A stretch of 64,000 nucleotides of DNA. It comes from Neisseria sicca 4320 (GTDB taxonomy: Bacteria > Pseudomonadota > Gammaproteobacteria > Burkholderiales > Neisseriaceae). Below the pieces are notes generated by a model. That model searched no databases. It saw only the letters and a list, made by a program, of their open reading frames with translations, and was not told the DNA's origin. The stretch is taken from contig NZ_AEPF01000051.1 of NCBI RefSeq assembly GCF_000193735.1, forward strand, positions 1-64,000, written 5' to 3'. How positions within the stretch are numbered: the first letter of the stretch is position 1; each line of letters starts with the position of its first letter. A program made the translations under genes and the position numbers. Positions 41,890 through 50,537 of the stretch are shown piece after piece.

Positions 41890-43137
41890 ATGAAAAAAAC
41901 ATTATCCGTATTGATCGCGGCGATGATGATTACCGCCGCGCAAGCCGCGCCGCAAGCGGCCAAAAACAACGCAGCTCCCGCAGTTGCGGCTTCCGAGCTG
42001 GCTCCTGCCGCCGCATCCCAGCCCGAAGCCATGATGCCAAGCATCAACAGTCCCGATGCGCCGCCTGCCATTGCCGCTGCCGCCTACATCGTTACCGATT
42101 TGCACAGCCATCAAGTGCTTGCCTCCGGCAATATCGACACGCAGATCGAACCCGCTTCGCTGACCAAAATGATGACCGCCTACCTCACGTTCAAGGCTTT
42201 GGAAAACGGCACATTGCGCGCCGACCAAATGCTGACCGTGTCCGATGCAGGCTGGAAAATCGAAGGCTCGCGGATGTTCCTCAATCCCAAAGTCCCCGCC
42301 AGCGTGAGCGATCTGATTAAAGGCATGATTGTCCAATCCGGCAACGATGCCGCCACCACGCTTGCCGAAGCCATGGGAGGAGGCTCGGTGGACGTGTTCG
42401 TCCAACAAATGAACGAAGAAGCCAAGCGTTTGGGCATGACCAAAACCCACTTTAAAAACCCGACCGGATTGGCCGCCGAAGGCCATGTTTCCACCGTCGG
42501 CGATTTAGCCATTTTGTCCGCCGCGCTGATACACGATTATCCGAAATACTATCCCGTATTTTCGATTAAATCCTTCAAATACAACAATGTCGAGCAGCCA
42601 AACCGCAACCTCCTGCTCTACCGCGACTCCAGCGTGGACGGCTTGAAGACAGGGCATACCGAAAGCGCAGGCTACAACCTTGCCGCTTCCAGCAAACGCA
42701 ACGGAAGACGCATTGTTTCCATCGTTGTGGGTACCGATTCCACCGAAGCCCGCGCGTCCGAAAGCGGCAAATTACTCAACTGGGCATTGCAGGCATTCGA
42801 CACGCCCAAGCTCTACAACGGCGGCGAAATCATTTCTAAGGTCAAAGTTTATAAAGGCAGCAGCAAATCGGTGAACGTCGGCTTCCTCGAAGACGTGTAC
42901 ATCACGATTCCCCATGATGCCGGACAAAACATCAAACCGATTTTAGAAACCGTTCAGCCCGTTGTCGCCCCGATCCGCAAAGGTCAAAGCTTGGGCAAAC
43001 TCAAAATCGTCAAAGACGGCAAAGTCATTACCGAGAAAAACGTCGTCGCCCTCCATTCCGTTGAAGAAGGCAGCTGGTTCAGACGGATGTGGGATGATAT
43101 TGTGTTGTGGTTTAAAGGCTTGTTCGGCAGCAGTTAG
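41890..43137 (+). CDS. D-alanyl-D-alanine carboxypeptidase (DacA/DacC type)
   Basis: The 415-aa low-molecular-weight penicillin-binding protein trims peptidoglycan stem peptides. A signal peptide (MKKTLSVLIAAMMITAAQAA) and an Ala/Pro-rich linker (20-62) precede the transpeptidase fold: S90-x-x-K93 in PASLTKMM, VQSGNDAATTLAEAM (SGN), and DGLKTGHTESAGYNLAAS (KTG). A PBP5-type beta-rich domain (about 300-385) and a C-terminal amphipathic anchor (MWDDIVLWFKGLFGSS) follow. The ATG at 41890 gives the signal peptide directly. Confidence 0.93.
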   Translation: MKKTLSVLIAAMMITAAQAAPQAAKNNAAPAVAASELAPAAASQPEAMMPSINSPDAPPAIAAAAYIVTDLHSHQVLASGNIDTQIEPASLTKMMTAYLTFKALENGTLRADQMLTVSDAGWKIEGSRMFLNPKVPASVSDLIKGMIVQSGNDAATTLAEAMGGGSVDVFVQQMNEEAKRLGMTKTHFKNPTGLAAEGHVSTVGDLAILSAALIHDYPKYYPVFSIKSFKYNNVEQPNRNLLLYRDSSVDGLKTGHTESAGYNLAASSKRNGRRIVSIVVGTDSTEARASESGKLLNWALQAFDTPKLYNGGEIISKVKVYKGSSKSVNVGFLEDVYITIPHDAGQNIKPILETVQPVVAPIRKGQSLGKLKIVKDGKVITEKNVVALHSVEEGSWFRRMWDDIVLWFKGLFGSS

Positions 43138-43155
43138 AAATAGGCCGGGTTGATG

Positions 43156-43191
43156 AAAAGGTCGTCTGAAAATGGTTTCAGACGACCTTTC
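43156..43191. terminator. DUS inverted-pair terminator
   Basis: AAAAGGTCGTCTGAAAAT and its complement lie just after the carboxypeptidase gene. Confidence 0.85.
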
Positions 43192-43227
43192 AGATAACGG
43201 ATACATCATTAAAAATAAGGAAAAACC

Positions 43228-43890
43228 ATGCAATTACAAGCATTTGACGAGGCATCTCGCGTGCGCCTGATGCAGCTGCTCGATGCCAAATCGGAACAAC
43301 ACAACACCATGCGCTGCGATGAGGTACAGGCGTTTATGATGGCTTTGTTGAGTGGTCCCGATGCCTTAAATCCGAACGATTGGCTGCCTGAAGTTTTGGG
43401 TGAAGAATCATTGTTTGACGCGAAAGAGCGTACCGAAATCGAGCGTTTGGTGATGGCGCTGGCGGCTGATTTGCGTATCAAGCTCGGCAGTAAAATGTTG
43501 CCCGATTTGTGGCTTTATGAAGATGCAGCGGGCAATCCCGACGTGTACACTTGGTGTAACGCCTATCTGTATGCCTTGGATGTCGTGCCGACCGATTGGT
43601 TTGAAGCGGTCGATCAGGAGGAGTTTGAAGACTTGTTCTATCCGATCATGGCTTTGGGCGGCATTTACGACGAAGAGCAAAACGCCGAAATCATTTTGCA
43701 CCTGACTGAAAAAGAACTCTCACAGCTCGAATCCGACCTGCCGCACGTCCTGCTGGATATTTACTGGTATTGGCAGGCCATCATCAACAAACCGCAAACC
43801 GTACGTCGCGAAGGTGAAAAAATCGGGCGAAACGATTCTTGTCCTTGCGGGAGCGGTAAAAAATACAAAGCCTGTTGCGGCAAGGGATAA
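43228..43890 (+). CDS. UPF0149/YecA-like protein with C-terminal SEC-C motif
   Basis: The 220-aa protein has an N-terminal helical YecA/UPF0149-like domain (about 20-170: RCDEVQAFMMALLSGPDALN, WCNAYLYALDVVPTDWFEA) and ends in a zinc-binding SEC-C motif, IGRNDSCPCGSGKKYKACCG, with Cys-x-Cys and Cys-Cys. Such tails are found in SecA and bind ribosomes or SecB-like partners. The function of the family is not well defined. Confidence 0.85.
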   Translation: MQLQAFDEASRVRLMQLLDAKSEQHNTMRCDEVQAFMMALLSGPDALNPNDWLPEVLGEESLFDAKERTEIERLVMALAADLRIKLGSKMLPDLWLYEDAAGNPDVYTWCNAYLYALDVVPTDWFEAVDQEEFEDLFYPIMALGGIYDEEQNAEIILHLTEKELSQLESDLPHVLLDIYWYWQAIINKPQTVRREGEKIGRNDSCPCGSGKKYKACCGKG

Positions 43891-43912
43891 CTTTCCGATC
43901 AGGTAAAAAATC

Positions 43913-43949
43913 AAAAGGTCGTCTGAAAACCATTTTCAGACGACCTTTT
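43913..43949. terminator. DUS inverted-pair terminator
   Basis: AAAAGGTCGTCTGAAAACC and its complement separate the convergent SEC-C and DUF456 genes. Confidence 0.85.
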
Positions 43950-43961
43950 GCAATGATCAGG

Positions 43962-44450
43962 TTAAAACCAGCTTGCCGCCCACATAACGAGCAGGGTCAT
44001 CACAATCGTCAAGGCACAACCGATTTTGGCGACCGTACCGATGATGAAGCCGATAAACGTCCCCAGTCCGACTTTGCCCGCCTGCCACATATCGCGGCGA
44101 GCCAAGAATTCTCCGACGCCCGCGCCGATGAGCGGGCCGAACAACAACCCGGGGATGGAGAAAAATGCGCCGATAATGCCGCCGATCAACGCCCCCCAGA
44201 CTGCTTTTTTACTGGCTCCCGTATATTTTGCCCCTAATGCGCCTGCAACAAAATCCATTGCCGTGCCGATGGCGGCGACAACGGCAAGAAAAATTAAGGT
44301 GTTTGTACCGTAAATCTGATAATCGCCGGCATAGGCAAGCAGCCATGCGCCGCCGAACATCAATCCCAATCCGGGAATGGCGGGATAAACCGTGCCGAGC
44401 AGTCCGATACAGATGGCGATTAAACCGAGCAGGATAAAAATGGCAGTCAT
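43962..44450 (-). CDS. DUF456-family membrane protein
   Basis: The 162-aa protein has four or five Gly-rich hydrophobic helices (MTAIFILLGLIAICIGLLGT; YPAIPGLGLMFGGAWLLAYA; GALIGGIIGAFFSIPGLLFG; GVGEFLARRD). These motifs match DUF456. The ATG at 44450 replaces an upstream start at 44501, which adds an unlikely polar leader. Function is unknown. Confidence 0.85.
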   Translation of the reverse strand: MTAIFILLGLIAICIGLLGTVYPAIPGLGLMFGGAWLLAYAGDYQIYGTNTLIFLAVVAAIGTAMDFVAGALGAKYTGASKKAVWGALIGGIIGAFFSIPGLLFGPLIGAGVGEFLARRDMWQAGKVGLGTFIGFIIGTVAKIGCALTIVMTLLVMWAASWF

Positions 44451-44546
44451 AACAGTCCTTGTTTGATGGAAGGGAAAAGCGTGTGTGAACTCCGCTTGCA
44501 TGTTTTGCGGCGGATTAAAATGGAACGGTTTGTATCGTCTTTCACG

Positions 44547-44653
44547 TATAGTGGATTAAATTTAAATCAGGACAAGGCGACGAAGCCGCAGACAGTACAG
44601 ATAGTACGGCAAGGCGAGGCAACGCCGTACTGGTTTAAAGTTAATCCACTATA
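44547..44653. repeat. Correia repeat enclosed element (107 bp, short form)
   Basis: Terminal inverted repeats TATAGTGGATTAAA and TTAATCCACTATA enclose the typical core (AGGACAAGGCGACGAAGCC, AGTACGGC). The length shows the internal-deletion form. It is in the opposite orientation to the copies at 50384 and 58073. Correia ends can carry promoters and RNase III sites. Confidence 0.92.
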
Positions 44654-44730
44654 AAATCTCAGTTTTCAGACAACTCACCGTATTATGGTTGCACATCCTG
44701 ATGATTCAAGGCAGGTTTGTGCAAAGAAAT

Positions 44731-44760
44731 AAAAAATCCGGACAAGGCATCCGGATTTTT
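44731..44760 (-). terminator. Rho-independent terminator of ttcA
   Basis: AAAATCCGGA and TCCGGATTTT flank a 7-base loop just beyond the ttcA stop, with T runs in both directions. Confidence 0.8.
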
Positions 44761-44763
44761 GTT

Positions 44764-45723
44764 TTATGCGCCGCAAGTTTTCGGCTTGTTCGCCAGAATA
44801 TTGATGACCTTTCGTTGAGGTTTGGACGGGGTGATTTTGATTTCGCTTTCGTCTTCTTCGCTGCCGTCGGAGTAGCGTTCGGGCATTTTTTCGCTGTCAA
44901 ACGCCAAGTCGCCGCCGTGTTTCAAGGTTTGACCGCGTTCCAAACCGACGAAGTCGAAAAGCTCGGGATCGGCGAGATGGGAGGGGACGACGTTTTGCAG
45001 GGCGGAGAACATGGATTCGATGCGGCCGGGAAAGCGTTTGTCCCAATCGCGCAGCATATCGCCGATGACTTGGCGTTGCAGGTTGGGCTGCGAGCCGCAG
45101 AGGTTGCACGGGATAATCGGGAATTGTTTCAGCTCGGCGTATTTAATCAAATCTTTTTCTTTCACATACGCCAGCGGGCGGATGACGATGTGTTCGCCGT
45201 TGTCGCTCACCAGCTTGGGCGGCATGGCTTTGAGTTTGCCGCCGTAAAACATATTTAAAAACATGGTGGCGAGTATGTCGTCGCGGTGGTGTCCCAAGGC
45301 GATTTTGGTGCAGCCCAATTCTTTTGCGGTACGGTAGAGAATGCCGCGGCGCAGGCGGCTGCACAGAGAACAAGTCGTTTTGCCTTCGTCCAAGACGCGT
45401 TTGACGGTGGAATAGGTGTCTTCTTCAACGATTTTGTACGGTACACCTATGCTTTCAAGATAGGTGGGCAACACTTCTTCGGGAAAGCCCGGCTGCTTTT
45501 GGTCGAGATTGACGGCAACCAGCTCAAAATCAATCGGCGCGCTGGCTTGGAGCTGACGCAGGATGTCTAATAGGGCGTAGCTGTCTTTGCCGCCGGAGAG
45601 ACAAACCATGATTTTGTCGCCCGGCTCGATCATGTTGAAATCGTTAATCGCGTCGCCGACGGCGTGGCGCAGGCGTTTGTTGAGTTTGTTATTCTCTAAT
45701 TCTTGCTTGGTTTTTTTGGACAT
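44764..45723 (-). CDS. ttcA: tRNA 2-thiocytidine synthetase TtcA
   Basis: The 319-aa enzyme thiolates cytidine 32 of tRNA using an iron-sulfur cluster. The PP-loop SGGKDS is at 43-48, then the first Cys pair is in TTCSLCSRLRRG and another Cys in IPCNLCGSQPN, together giving the CxxC and Cys ligands. YNKMAK-type helices are absent, as expected. Length and N-terminus (MSKKTKQELENNKLNKRL) fit the family. Confidence 0.95.
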   Translation of the reverse strand: MSKKTKQELENNKLNKRLRHAVGDAINDFNMIEPGDKIMVCLSGGKDSYALLDILRQLQASAPIDFELVAVNLDQKQPGFPEEVLPTYLESIGVPYKIVEEDTYSTVKRVLDEGKTTCSLCSRLRRGILYRTAKELGCTKIALGHHRDDILATMFLNMFYGGKLKAMPPKLVSDNGEHIVIRPLAYVKEKDLIKYAELKQFPIIPCNLCGSQPNLQRQVIGDMLRDWDKRFPGRIESMFSALQNVVPSHLADPELFDFVGLERGQTLKHGGDLAFDSEKMPERYSDGSEEDESEIKITPSKPQRKVINILANKPKTCGA

Positions 45724-45805
45724 GGCGGTTTGCGCTTTGAAATAAGGAAAAATTTAAGGGCGGTATTGTACCGCAAAAAGCGTTTGGAAACCGCATATTA
45801 GAAAA

Positions 45806-45848
45806 GAAAGGTCGTCTGAAAGAGGGGAGGGGGTTTCAGACGACCTTC
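45806..45848. terminator. DUS inverted-pair terminator of copA
   Basis: AAAGGTCGTCTGAAAGAG and TTTCAGACGACCTT form the stem downstream of copA. The native GTC dialect here contrasts with the Eikenella-type signals at the other end of the copper locus. Confidence 0.8.
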
Positions 45849-45868
45849 GCTTTATATTACGCAAAATA

Positions 45869-48034
45869 TTACTCAATCTTCACCCGTTTCAAGCGCAGCG
45901 CATTGCTCAACACCGAAACCGAGCTTGCCGCCATTGCCGCGCCTGCGATGACGGGGTTTAAGAAGCCGAGTGCGGCGAGCGGGATACCTAAAATATTGTA
46001 GAAGAAGGCGAAAAACAGGTTTTGTTTGATGTTTTTCAAAGTGGCTTGCGATACCAGCAGGGCATCGGCGAGCTGGTTGACCGAATGTTGCATCAGCGTG
46101 GCGGATGCGGTGTGTTCGGCAACGTCCGCGCCGCCTTTCATGGCGAAGCTGACGTTGGCGGCGGCGAGTGCGGGCGCGTCGTTGATGCCGTCGCCGACCA
46201 TCGCCACGGTTTTGCCGGCGGCTTTGAGTTTCTGCACTTCGGCGGCTTTGTCGCGCGGACTCATGTTGCCGAAGGCGTGTGCGATGCCCAGTTGTTTGGC
46301 GACGTATTCAACCGTACCTTGGTTGTCGCCGCTCATGATGTAAACATCGATGCCGTGTTTTTTCAGACGGCCTATGGCTTCGGCGGTATCGGCTTTCAGC
46401 GCGTCGGCGAGTGCGAATGCGCCGATGGGTTTGCCGTTGGCGGAAACGGCGACGATGCTTGCGATACGCCAGACGTCGTCTGAAAGGTTTTCAGGTAGCT
46501 TTAATTCGGCAAAATCAAGTTTGCCCGCTTTCACCAAACCCACGCCTTCGACTTCGGCGGTAATGCCTGCGCCGACAACGGTTTGCGCGTTTTGTGCAGT
46601 GGGGATTTCCAAACCACGCACTTGGGCGGCGGAGACGATGGCGCGCGCGAGCGGGTGGGCGGCGTTTTGTTCGACGGCGGCAGCGATGCGGTACAAAGCG
46701 TCTTCGTCAAAGCCGCTGTCGGGAACGCAATAAACGGCAGCAACCTGCGGTCTGCCTTCGGTCAGCGTACCGGTTTTGTCCAACACGACGGCATCGACGT
46801 GGGCGGCTTCTTCCATCGCCGCCGCGTCTTTGAACCAAATGCCGTGTTTCACCGCCTTGCCCATGCCGACCATAATCCCGGCGGGCGTCGCCAGACCGAG
46901 TGCGCACGGGCAGGCAATTACCAAAACGGCAACGGCGTGCATCAGCGCAACCGTCCAATCGCCTTTAACCAGCCAAGTGGCGATAAAGGTCAAAAGCGCG
47001 ATGCCCACGACGGCAGGCACGAACACCGCCGCCGCCTTGTCCGCCACGCGCGCAATCGGCGCTTTGCTGCCTTGTGCTTCAGACAGCGCGTTCATCATGT
47101 CGCCGAGCAGGGTTTGGCTGCCGAGCTGCGTGGCGCGATACACCACGCTGCCTTCGGTCATCAGTGCGCCCGCCAACACTTTGCCACCCGCCTTTTTCTC
47201 TTCGGGATTGGATTCGCCGGTGAGGTGGCTCTCGTCCGCCCAGCCGCTGCCGCTTTCAATAATGCCGTCGGCAGCAATGCGTTCGCCGTGGTTGGCGCGG
47301 ATTATGTCGCCAATTTGCACTTGGTCGATGGGCAGTTGTTTCCATTCGCCATTGTGCTGCACGTTGACTTGGGTCGGCGTGAGTTTCAGCAGCAGGCCCA
47401 AGCTGTTCAGGCTGGATTTTTTGGTGCGGTGTTCCAAAAACTTGCCCAGCGACACAAAACCAATCACCATCACGCCCGCTTCAAAATACACATGCGCCAT
47501 GCCGTGTGCCGCGTGCGGGCTGAAAAACAGCATATAGACGGAATACAGGTAAATCGACACCGTGCCGATGGTAACGAGCACGTCCATATTCGCCAGCCCG
47601 CCTTTAATACTCGCCCACGCGCTTTTGTAAAACGGGATTGCCAGCCAAAGCTGCACCACACTTGCCAGTGCAAACTGCCACAACGGCGGAATCATCCAAT
47701 CGTGCCGACCAATCATCATTCCCGCCATGCCGATAAGGAACGGGATATTGATTGCCAGCAAAAGCCACAGCCGCCAGCTTACATGCGTTGTTTCTTCGGG
47801 TTGCGGCAGCGCGTCTTCCGTTTTTTCTTTTGCACCGTAACCGGTTTTCTCGATGATTTTGGCGATGTCGGCGGCGGAGGTTTGGCTGTCGTCAAACACC
47901 ACCTGCGCCTCTTCGCTGGCGAAGTTCACCCCCGCTTCGGCGACAAAGTCTTTTTTGTTCAACACCTTCTCAATGCGCGAAGCGCAGGCCTGACAGGTCA
48001 TGCCTTCGATTTGGAAACGGACTTTTTGTTGCAT
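45869..48034 (-). CDS. copA: Copper-exporting P1B-type ATPase CopA
   Basis: The 721-aa ATPase pumps Cu(I) out of the cytoplasm. One N-terminal metal-binding domain has GMTCQAC (Cys14, Cys17). Eight membrane helices follow; the transport motif CPC is in VIACPCALGLATP (about residue 376), the phosphorylated Asp in DKTGTLTEG (about 418), and the hinge GDGINDAPAL near 630. It is encoded 99 bp downstream of copZ, divergent from cueR. A partial AGGTAGC-type DUS lies within the gene. Confidence 0.95.
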   Translation of the reverse strand: MQQKVRFQIEGMTCQACASRIEKVLNKKDFVAEAGVNFASEEAQVVFDDSQTSAADIAKIIEKTGYGAKEKTEDALPQPEETTHVSWRLWLLLAINIPFLIGMAGMMIGRHDWMIPPLWQFALASVVQLWLAIPFYKSAWASIKGGLANMDVLVTIGTVSIYLYSVYMLFFSPHAAHGMAHVYFEAGVMVIGFVSLGKFLEHRTKKSSLNSLGLLLKLTPTQVNVQHNGEWKQLPIDQVQIGDIIRANHGERIAADGIIESGSGWADESHLTGESNPEEKKAGGKVLAGALMTEGSVVYRATQLGSQTLLGDMMNALSEAQGSKAPIARVADKAAAVFVPAVVGIALLTFIATWLVKGDWTVALMHAVAVLVIACPCALGLATPAGIMVGMGKAVKHGIWFKDAAAMEEAAHVDAVVLDKTGTLTEGRPQVAAVYCVPDSGFDEDALYRIAAAVEQNAAHPLARAIVSAAQVRGLEIPTAQNAQTVVGAGITAEVEGVGLVKAGKLDFAELKLPENLSDDVWRIASIVAVSANGKPIGAFALADALKADTAEAIGRLKKHGIDVYIMSGDNQGTVEYVAKQLGIAHAFGNMSPRDKAAEVQKLKAAGKTVAMVGDGINDAPALAAANVSFAMKGGADVAEHTASATLMQHSVNQLADALLVSQATLKNIKQNLFFAFFYNILGIPLAALGFLNPVIAGAAMAASSVSVLSNALRLKRVKIE

Positions 48035-48058
48035 GGTTTCTTCCTTCTGAATGTGGTT

Positions 48059-48099
48059 GGGCTACCTGAAAAAAGCGGAGCAGGGTTTTCAGGTAGCCT
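48059..48099. repeat. Eikenella-type DUS inverted pair
   Basis: GGGCTACCTGAA (one mismatch to AGGCTACCTGAA) at 48059-48070 and the exact complement TTCAGGTAGCCT at 48088-48099 lie between copZ and copA. Another TTCAGGTAGCCT occurs at about 48407 upstream of copZ. This dialect is described for Eikenella, not for the mucosa group. Confidence 0.8.
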
Positions 48100-48133
48100 T
48101 TGGGGTGTTGCAGTCGATTTGTTGCGATTCGAT

Positions 48134-48343
48134 TTACAAAGCCGCATCAAAGCCGCCGTCTTCCACCGCTTCTATCAGCGCGGCGGGGTTGGTTTGGGCG
48201 GGGTCGAATTCCACGACGGCGTTCTTGTTTTCCAGGCTCACTTCGGCCTTGTCCACGCCGTTTACGCCTTCGAGGATGCTGGTAACGCTTTTCACGCAGC
48301 CGCCGCAGGTCATGCCCTCGATGTTTAATGTGATGGTTTGCAT
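48134..48343 (-). CDS. copZ: Copper chaperone CopZ
   Basis: The 69-aa heavy-metal-associated protein carries GMTCGGC (Cys13, Cys16) and the ferredoxin-like fold pattern VTSILEGVNGVDKAEVSLEN. It hands Cu(I) to CopA. The ATG at 48343 gives MQTITLNIEGMTC; the longer frame to 48397 adds a non-homologous leader. It is the first gene after the CueR-type promoter. Confidence 0.93.
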   Translation of the reverse strand: MQTITLNIEGMTCGGCVKSVTSILEGVNGVDKAEVSLENKNAVVEFDPAQTNPAALIEAVEDGGFDAAL

Positions 48344-48454
48344 AGGGTTTCCTTTCTGTTGGAATGAGACTGAGGTTTTAAAGCCCGTTGCAGCCAAAGC
48401 TTTCAGGTAGCCTGAAATGATGGGTCTGCTCTTGCTTTTCCGCTAAGTGCCGCC

Positions 48455-48485
48455 ACTATAAAGCTTCACCCGAAGTAAAGGTCAA
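48455..48485 (-). promoter_or_regulatory. CueR-type promoter with 19-bp spacer
   Basis: On the minus strand TTGACC (48485-48480) and TATAGT (48460-48455) are separated by exactly 19 bp, the unusual spacing of MerR-family promoters. The spacer holds the dyad ACTTCGGGTGAAG. It should drive copZ-copA when CueR binds Cu(I). The cueR start codon lies only 5 bp from the -35. Confidence 0.85.
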
Positions 48486-48490
48486 GCATC

Positions 48491-48883
48491 ATGATGAACA
48501 TCAGCCAGGCCGCAGCCGAGAGCGGCCTTTCCGCCAAACAAATCCGCGACTACGAAAAGCACGGACTAATCGCCCCGGCCACGCGCAGCGAAGCGGGCTA
48601 CCGCCGCTACGGACAGGCCGACCTTGCCCGGCTGCGCTTTATACGCCATGCGCGGGAAGTGGGCTTTTCGCTGCCGCAGATCGGGCAGCTTTTGAGCCTG
48701 CAACACAACCCGCAGCGCACCAGCCGCGAAGTGAAAACGCTCACCGCGCGGCACATCGCCGAGCTGGAAGCCAAAATCGAACGCTTGCAGGGCATGGTGG
48801 CCGAGCTGCAACGCTGGCACGATGCCTGCGCGGGAGACGACTGCCCGGATTGTGCGATTTTGGCCGGGCTGGAGGAGCGTTAG
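48491..48883 (+). CDS. cueR: Copper-responsive MerR-family regulator CueR
   Basis: The 130-aa activator has an N-terminal winged helix (ISQAAAESGLSAKQIRDYEK, AGYRRYGQADLARL) and a long dimerisation helix. The metal-loop cysteines are C113, C118 and C121 in CAGDDCPDC, the CueR arrangement for Cu(I)/Ag(I). It is divergent from copZ-copA. Either ATG 48491 or 48494 may be used. Base composition is GC-rich relative to the surrounding genes, matching the Eikenella-type DUS nearby. Confidence 0.9.
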   Translation: MMNISQAAAESGLSAKQIRDYEKHGLIAPATRSEAGYRRYGQADLARLRFIRHAREVGFSLPQIGQLLSLQHNPQRTSREVKTLTARHIAELEAKIERLQGMVAELQRWHDACAGDDCPDCAILAGLEER

Positions 48884-48910
48884 GCGGCTTGGGCAGAATA
48901 GAAACAGGCT

Positions 48911-49011
48911 GAGATCTTTGCAAAAAAGCCCTTCCTTCGACAGCCGAAACCCAAAAACAGGTTTTCGGCTGTTGAGGGAACAGGTGAAGAAGGGTATTTT
49001 GCAAAGGTCTC
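48911..49011. mobile_element. 101-bp MITE with IS5-type ends
   Basis: Terminal inverted repeats GAGATCTTTGCAAAA and TTTTGCAAAGGTCTC (one mismatch) flank a 70-bp core with its own hairpin (CAGCCGAAAC and GTTTTCGGCTG). The ends resemble those of neisserial IS1106/IS5-family elements. No transposase is encoded. It sits 12 bp before the truncated OsmC-like gene. Confidence 0.75.
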
Positions 49012-49023
49012 GAACCGAAAAAC

Positions 49024-49353
49024 ATGGGCGGTGAAAACGCCGCCCCAAGTCCGATGGAATACCTGATCGGCGCTGCTGCAGGCTGCTCCTCCATAGGTTT
49101 CGAGTTGCAGGCAGCACAGGCAGGCGTGAAACTGGAACAGTTTGAAATATCCGCAAGGGGCGGTATTGACATGGCCAAACTGTTCGGCATGGAAGATGGC
49201 TACGGCGGACTGGATAATCTGGTGCTAACCGTAAAAGTAAAAGCCGACGCCGACCTTCCTACCCTGCAAAATTTCGCCGACCGCTCCGCCGCCAACTCGC
49301 CAGTGTTGGACAGCCTGAAAGTGCGGGCAAAAGTGGTTGTGGAAAAAATCTAG
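49024..49353 (+). pseudogene. OsmC-like protein, 5'-truncated
   Basis: The 109 codons encode the OsmC core: APSPMEYLIGAAAGCSSIGF with the conserved Cys21, ending VVVEKI. Family members are about 135-145 aa and have an N-terminal beta-hairpin that is missing here. The reading frame begins right after a MITE, so the 5' part was probably lost there. A second Cys needed for peroxidase chemistry is not present. If translated from ATG 49024 it has no good ribosome site. Confidence 0.7.
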
Positions 49354-49389
49354 ACGACTCAAACCGTTTTCTTGTTTTCATTTCGTTGA

Positions 49390-49422
49390 AAGCCCCTTTT
49401 CTGGACAACTAGAAAAGGGCTT
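49390..49422 (+). terminator. Hairpin after the OsmC-like gene
   Basis: AAGCCCCTTTT and AGAAAAGGGCTT form a stem with one bulge; it may terminate transcription before the thioredoxin-like gene. Confidence 0.55.
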
Positions 49423-49445
49423 AATCGCTCAAAGGAGTACATGAC

Positions 49446-49781
49446 ATGCAACAACTGCACACTCTGAAAGACATCGAACAGGCCATCGCCACACACCCTT
49501 TAGTATCACTGTACATCAAAGCCCCAATCTGCGGTGTTTGTACGGTCGTGGCCGCCCAGCTTGACTCAGCTTTGGCTGTGAAAGGAAATGTGTATGCCGT
49601 AAAAGCCGATATTGCTGAAATACCCGAAATGGCTGGACGTTTCCACGTGCTGACCGCACCTGCATGGCTGCTGTTTTATCAAGGCAAGGAAGTAGAACGG
49701 ATGGCCCGCTTCATCCCTCAGGCACAGATGAAGCAGACATTGGCAAAATGGACAAAAGTAGCAGAAAGCGGACATCAGTAA
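49446..49781 (+). CDS. Thioredoxin-like protein
   Basis: The 111-aa protein has the thioredoxin fold with active site CGVC (Cys29, Cys32) in IKAPICGVCTVV, and the cis-Pro region VLTAPAWLLFYQGKE. Lack of a signal peptide puts it in the cytoplasm. AAAGGAGTACATGAC precedes the start. It follows the OsmC fragment in a small redox cluster. Confidence 0.85.
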   Translation: MQQLHTLKDIEQAIATHPLVSLYIKAPICGVCTVVAAQLDSALAVKGNVYAVKADIAEIPEMAGRFHVLTAPAWLLFYQGKEVERMARFIPQAQMKQTLAKWTKVAESGHQ

Positions 49782-49824
49782 ACCGGTCATCAATGTTTCA
49801 GACGGCTGCGGTCTTGATAATGAT

Positions 49825-49882
49825 GCAAGCGGTCAAATTTTTAAGATGATTTGCAAAACACTTAAAAATTTGACCGCTCTTT
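49825..49882 (+). terminator. Terminator with Pasteurellaceae-like uptake motif
   Basis: A perfect 18-bp inverted repeat (49828-49845 and 49861-49878) is followed by TTTATT. The left arm reads GCAAGCGGTCAAATTT, close to the Actinobacillus-type uptake sequence ACAAGCGGTC. A native DUS lies just after at about 49889. Confidence 0.7.
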
Positions 49883-50047
49883 ATTACGAAAAGGTCGTCT
49901 GAAACGGCTTGCAGACTGAGATAATGATTGATGAAACGCTGTGATTTGTACACTAAAACCATCTTCTGAAAACTCCCTTTGACATTCCCCATCTTTCCCA
50001 ATAAAATAAGTTCAAGTTTTTAAACATATAAACTCAATAGGTCGAAT

Positions 50048-50359
50048 ATGCCGCAACAAACTATGAATTTAATGCATGAGTGCATTCCCATTTTTACTGT
50101 GTTGAGCGATGAAAACCGCCATCAAATCCTGCGCGTGCTGTGGGAACACGGCAAGATGAATGTCAATGAGCTGACCGAACATCTGCATCTGTCGCGTCCT
50201 GCGGTGTCGCATCATTTGAAAATCATGCTGCAAGCCGGTGCGGTGGCGGTGGAGCAGGTCGGCAAGGAGCGGTTTTACAGTATTGCCATGGCGGATGCGG
50301 TGGCGAGATTGAAACAGCTTGCTGATTTGATGGCTCAAAATTGCCCGCTTTCAAAATAG
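50048..50359 (+). CDS. ArsR-family transcriptional regulator
   Basis: The 103-aa winged-helix repressor has the helix-turn-helix LTEHLHLSRPAVSHHLKIML and the wing VEQVGKERFYSI. The classic Cys metal motif of ArsR is absent; residues available are few, so the inducer may be a redox or organic signal. It precedes the Old Yellow Enzyme gene, which it may regulate, although a Correia element has inserted between them. Confidence 0.85.
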   Translation: MPQQTMNLMHECIPIFTVLSDENRHQILRVLWEHGKMNVNELTEHLHLSRPAVSHHLKIMLQAGAVAVEQVGKERFYSIAMADAVARLKQLADLMAQNCPLSK

Positions 50360-50383
50360 GGTTATCCGTTAACCCTTTATTTT

Positions 50384-50490
50384 TATAGTGGATTAACTTT
50401 AAACCAGTACGGCGTTGCCTCGCCTTGCCGTACTATCTGTACTGTCTGCGGCTTCGTCGCCTTGTCCTGATTTAAATTTAATCCACTATA
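50384..50490. repeat. Correia repeat enclosed element (107 bp, short form)
   Basis: TATAGTGGATTAAC to TTAATCCACTATA with the standard core. It separates the ArsR gene from the Old Yellow Enzyme gene and could supply a new promoter for the latter. Confidence 0.92.
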
Positions 50491-50537
50491 CTCAAATAAG
50501 TTTACATTTTTAAACTTATCAACTTAAAGGAACGATT

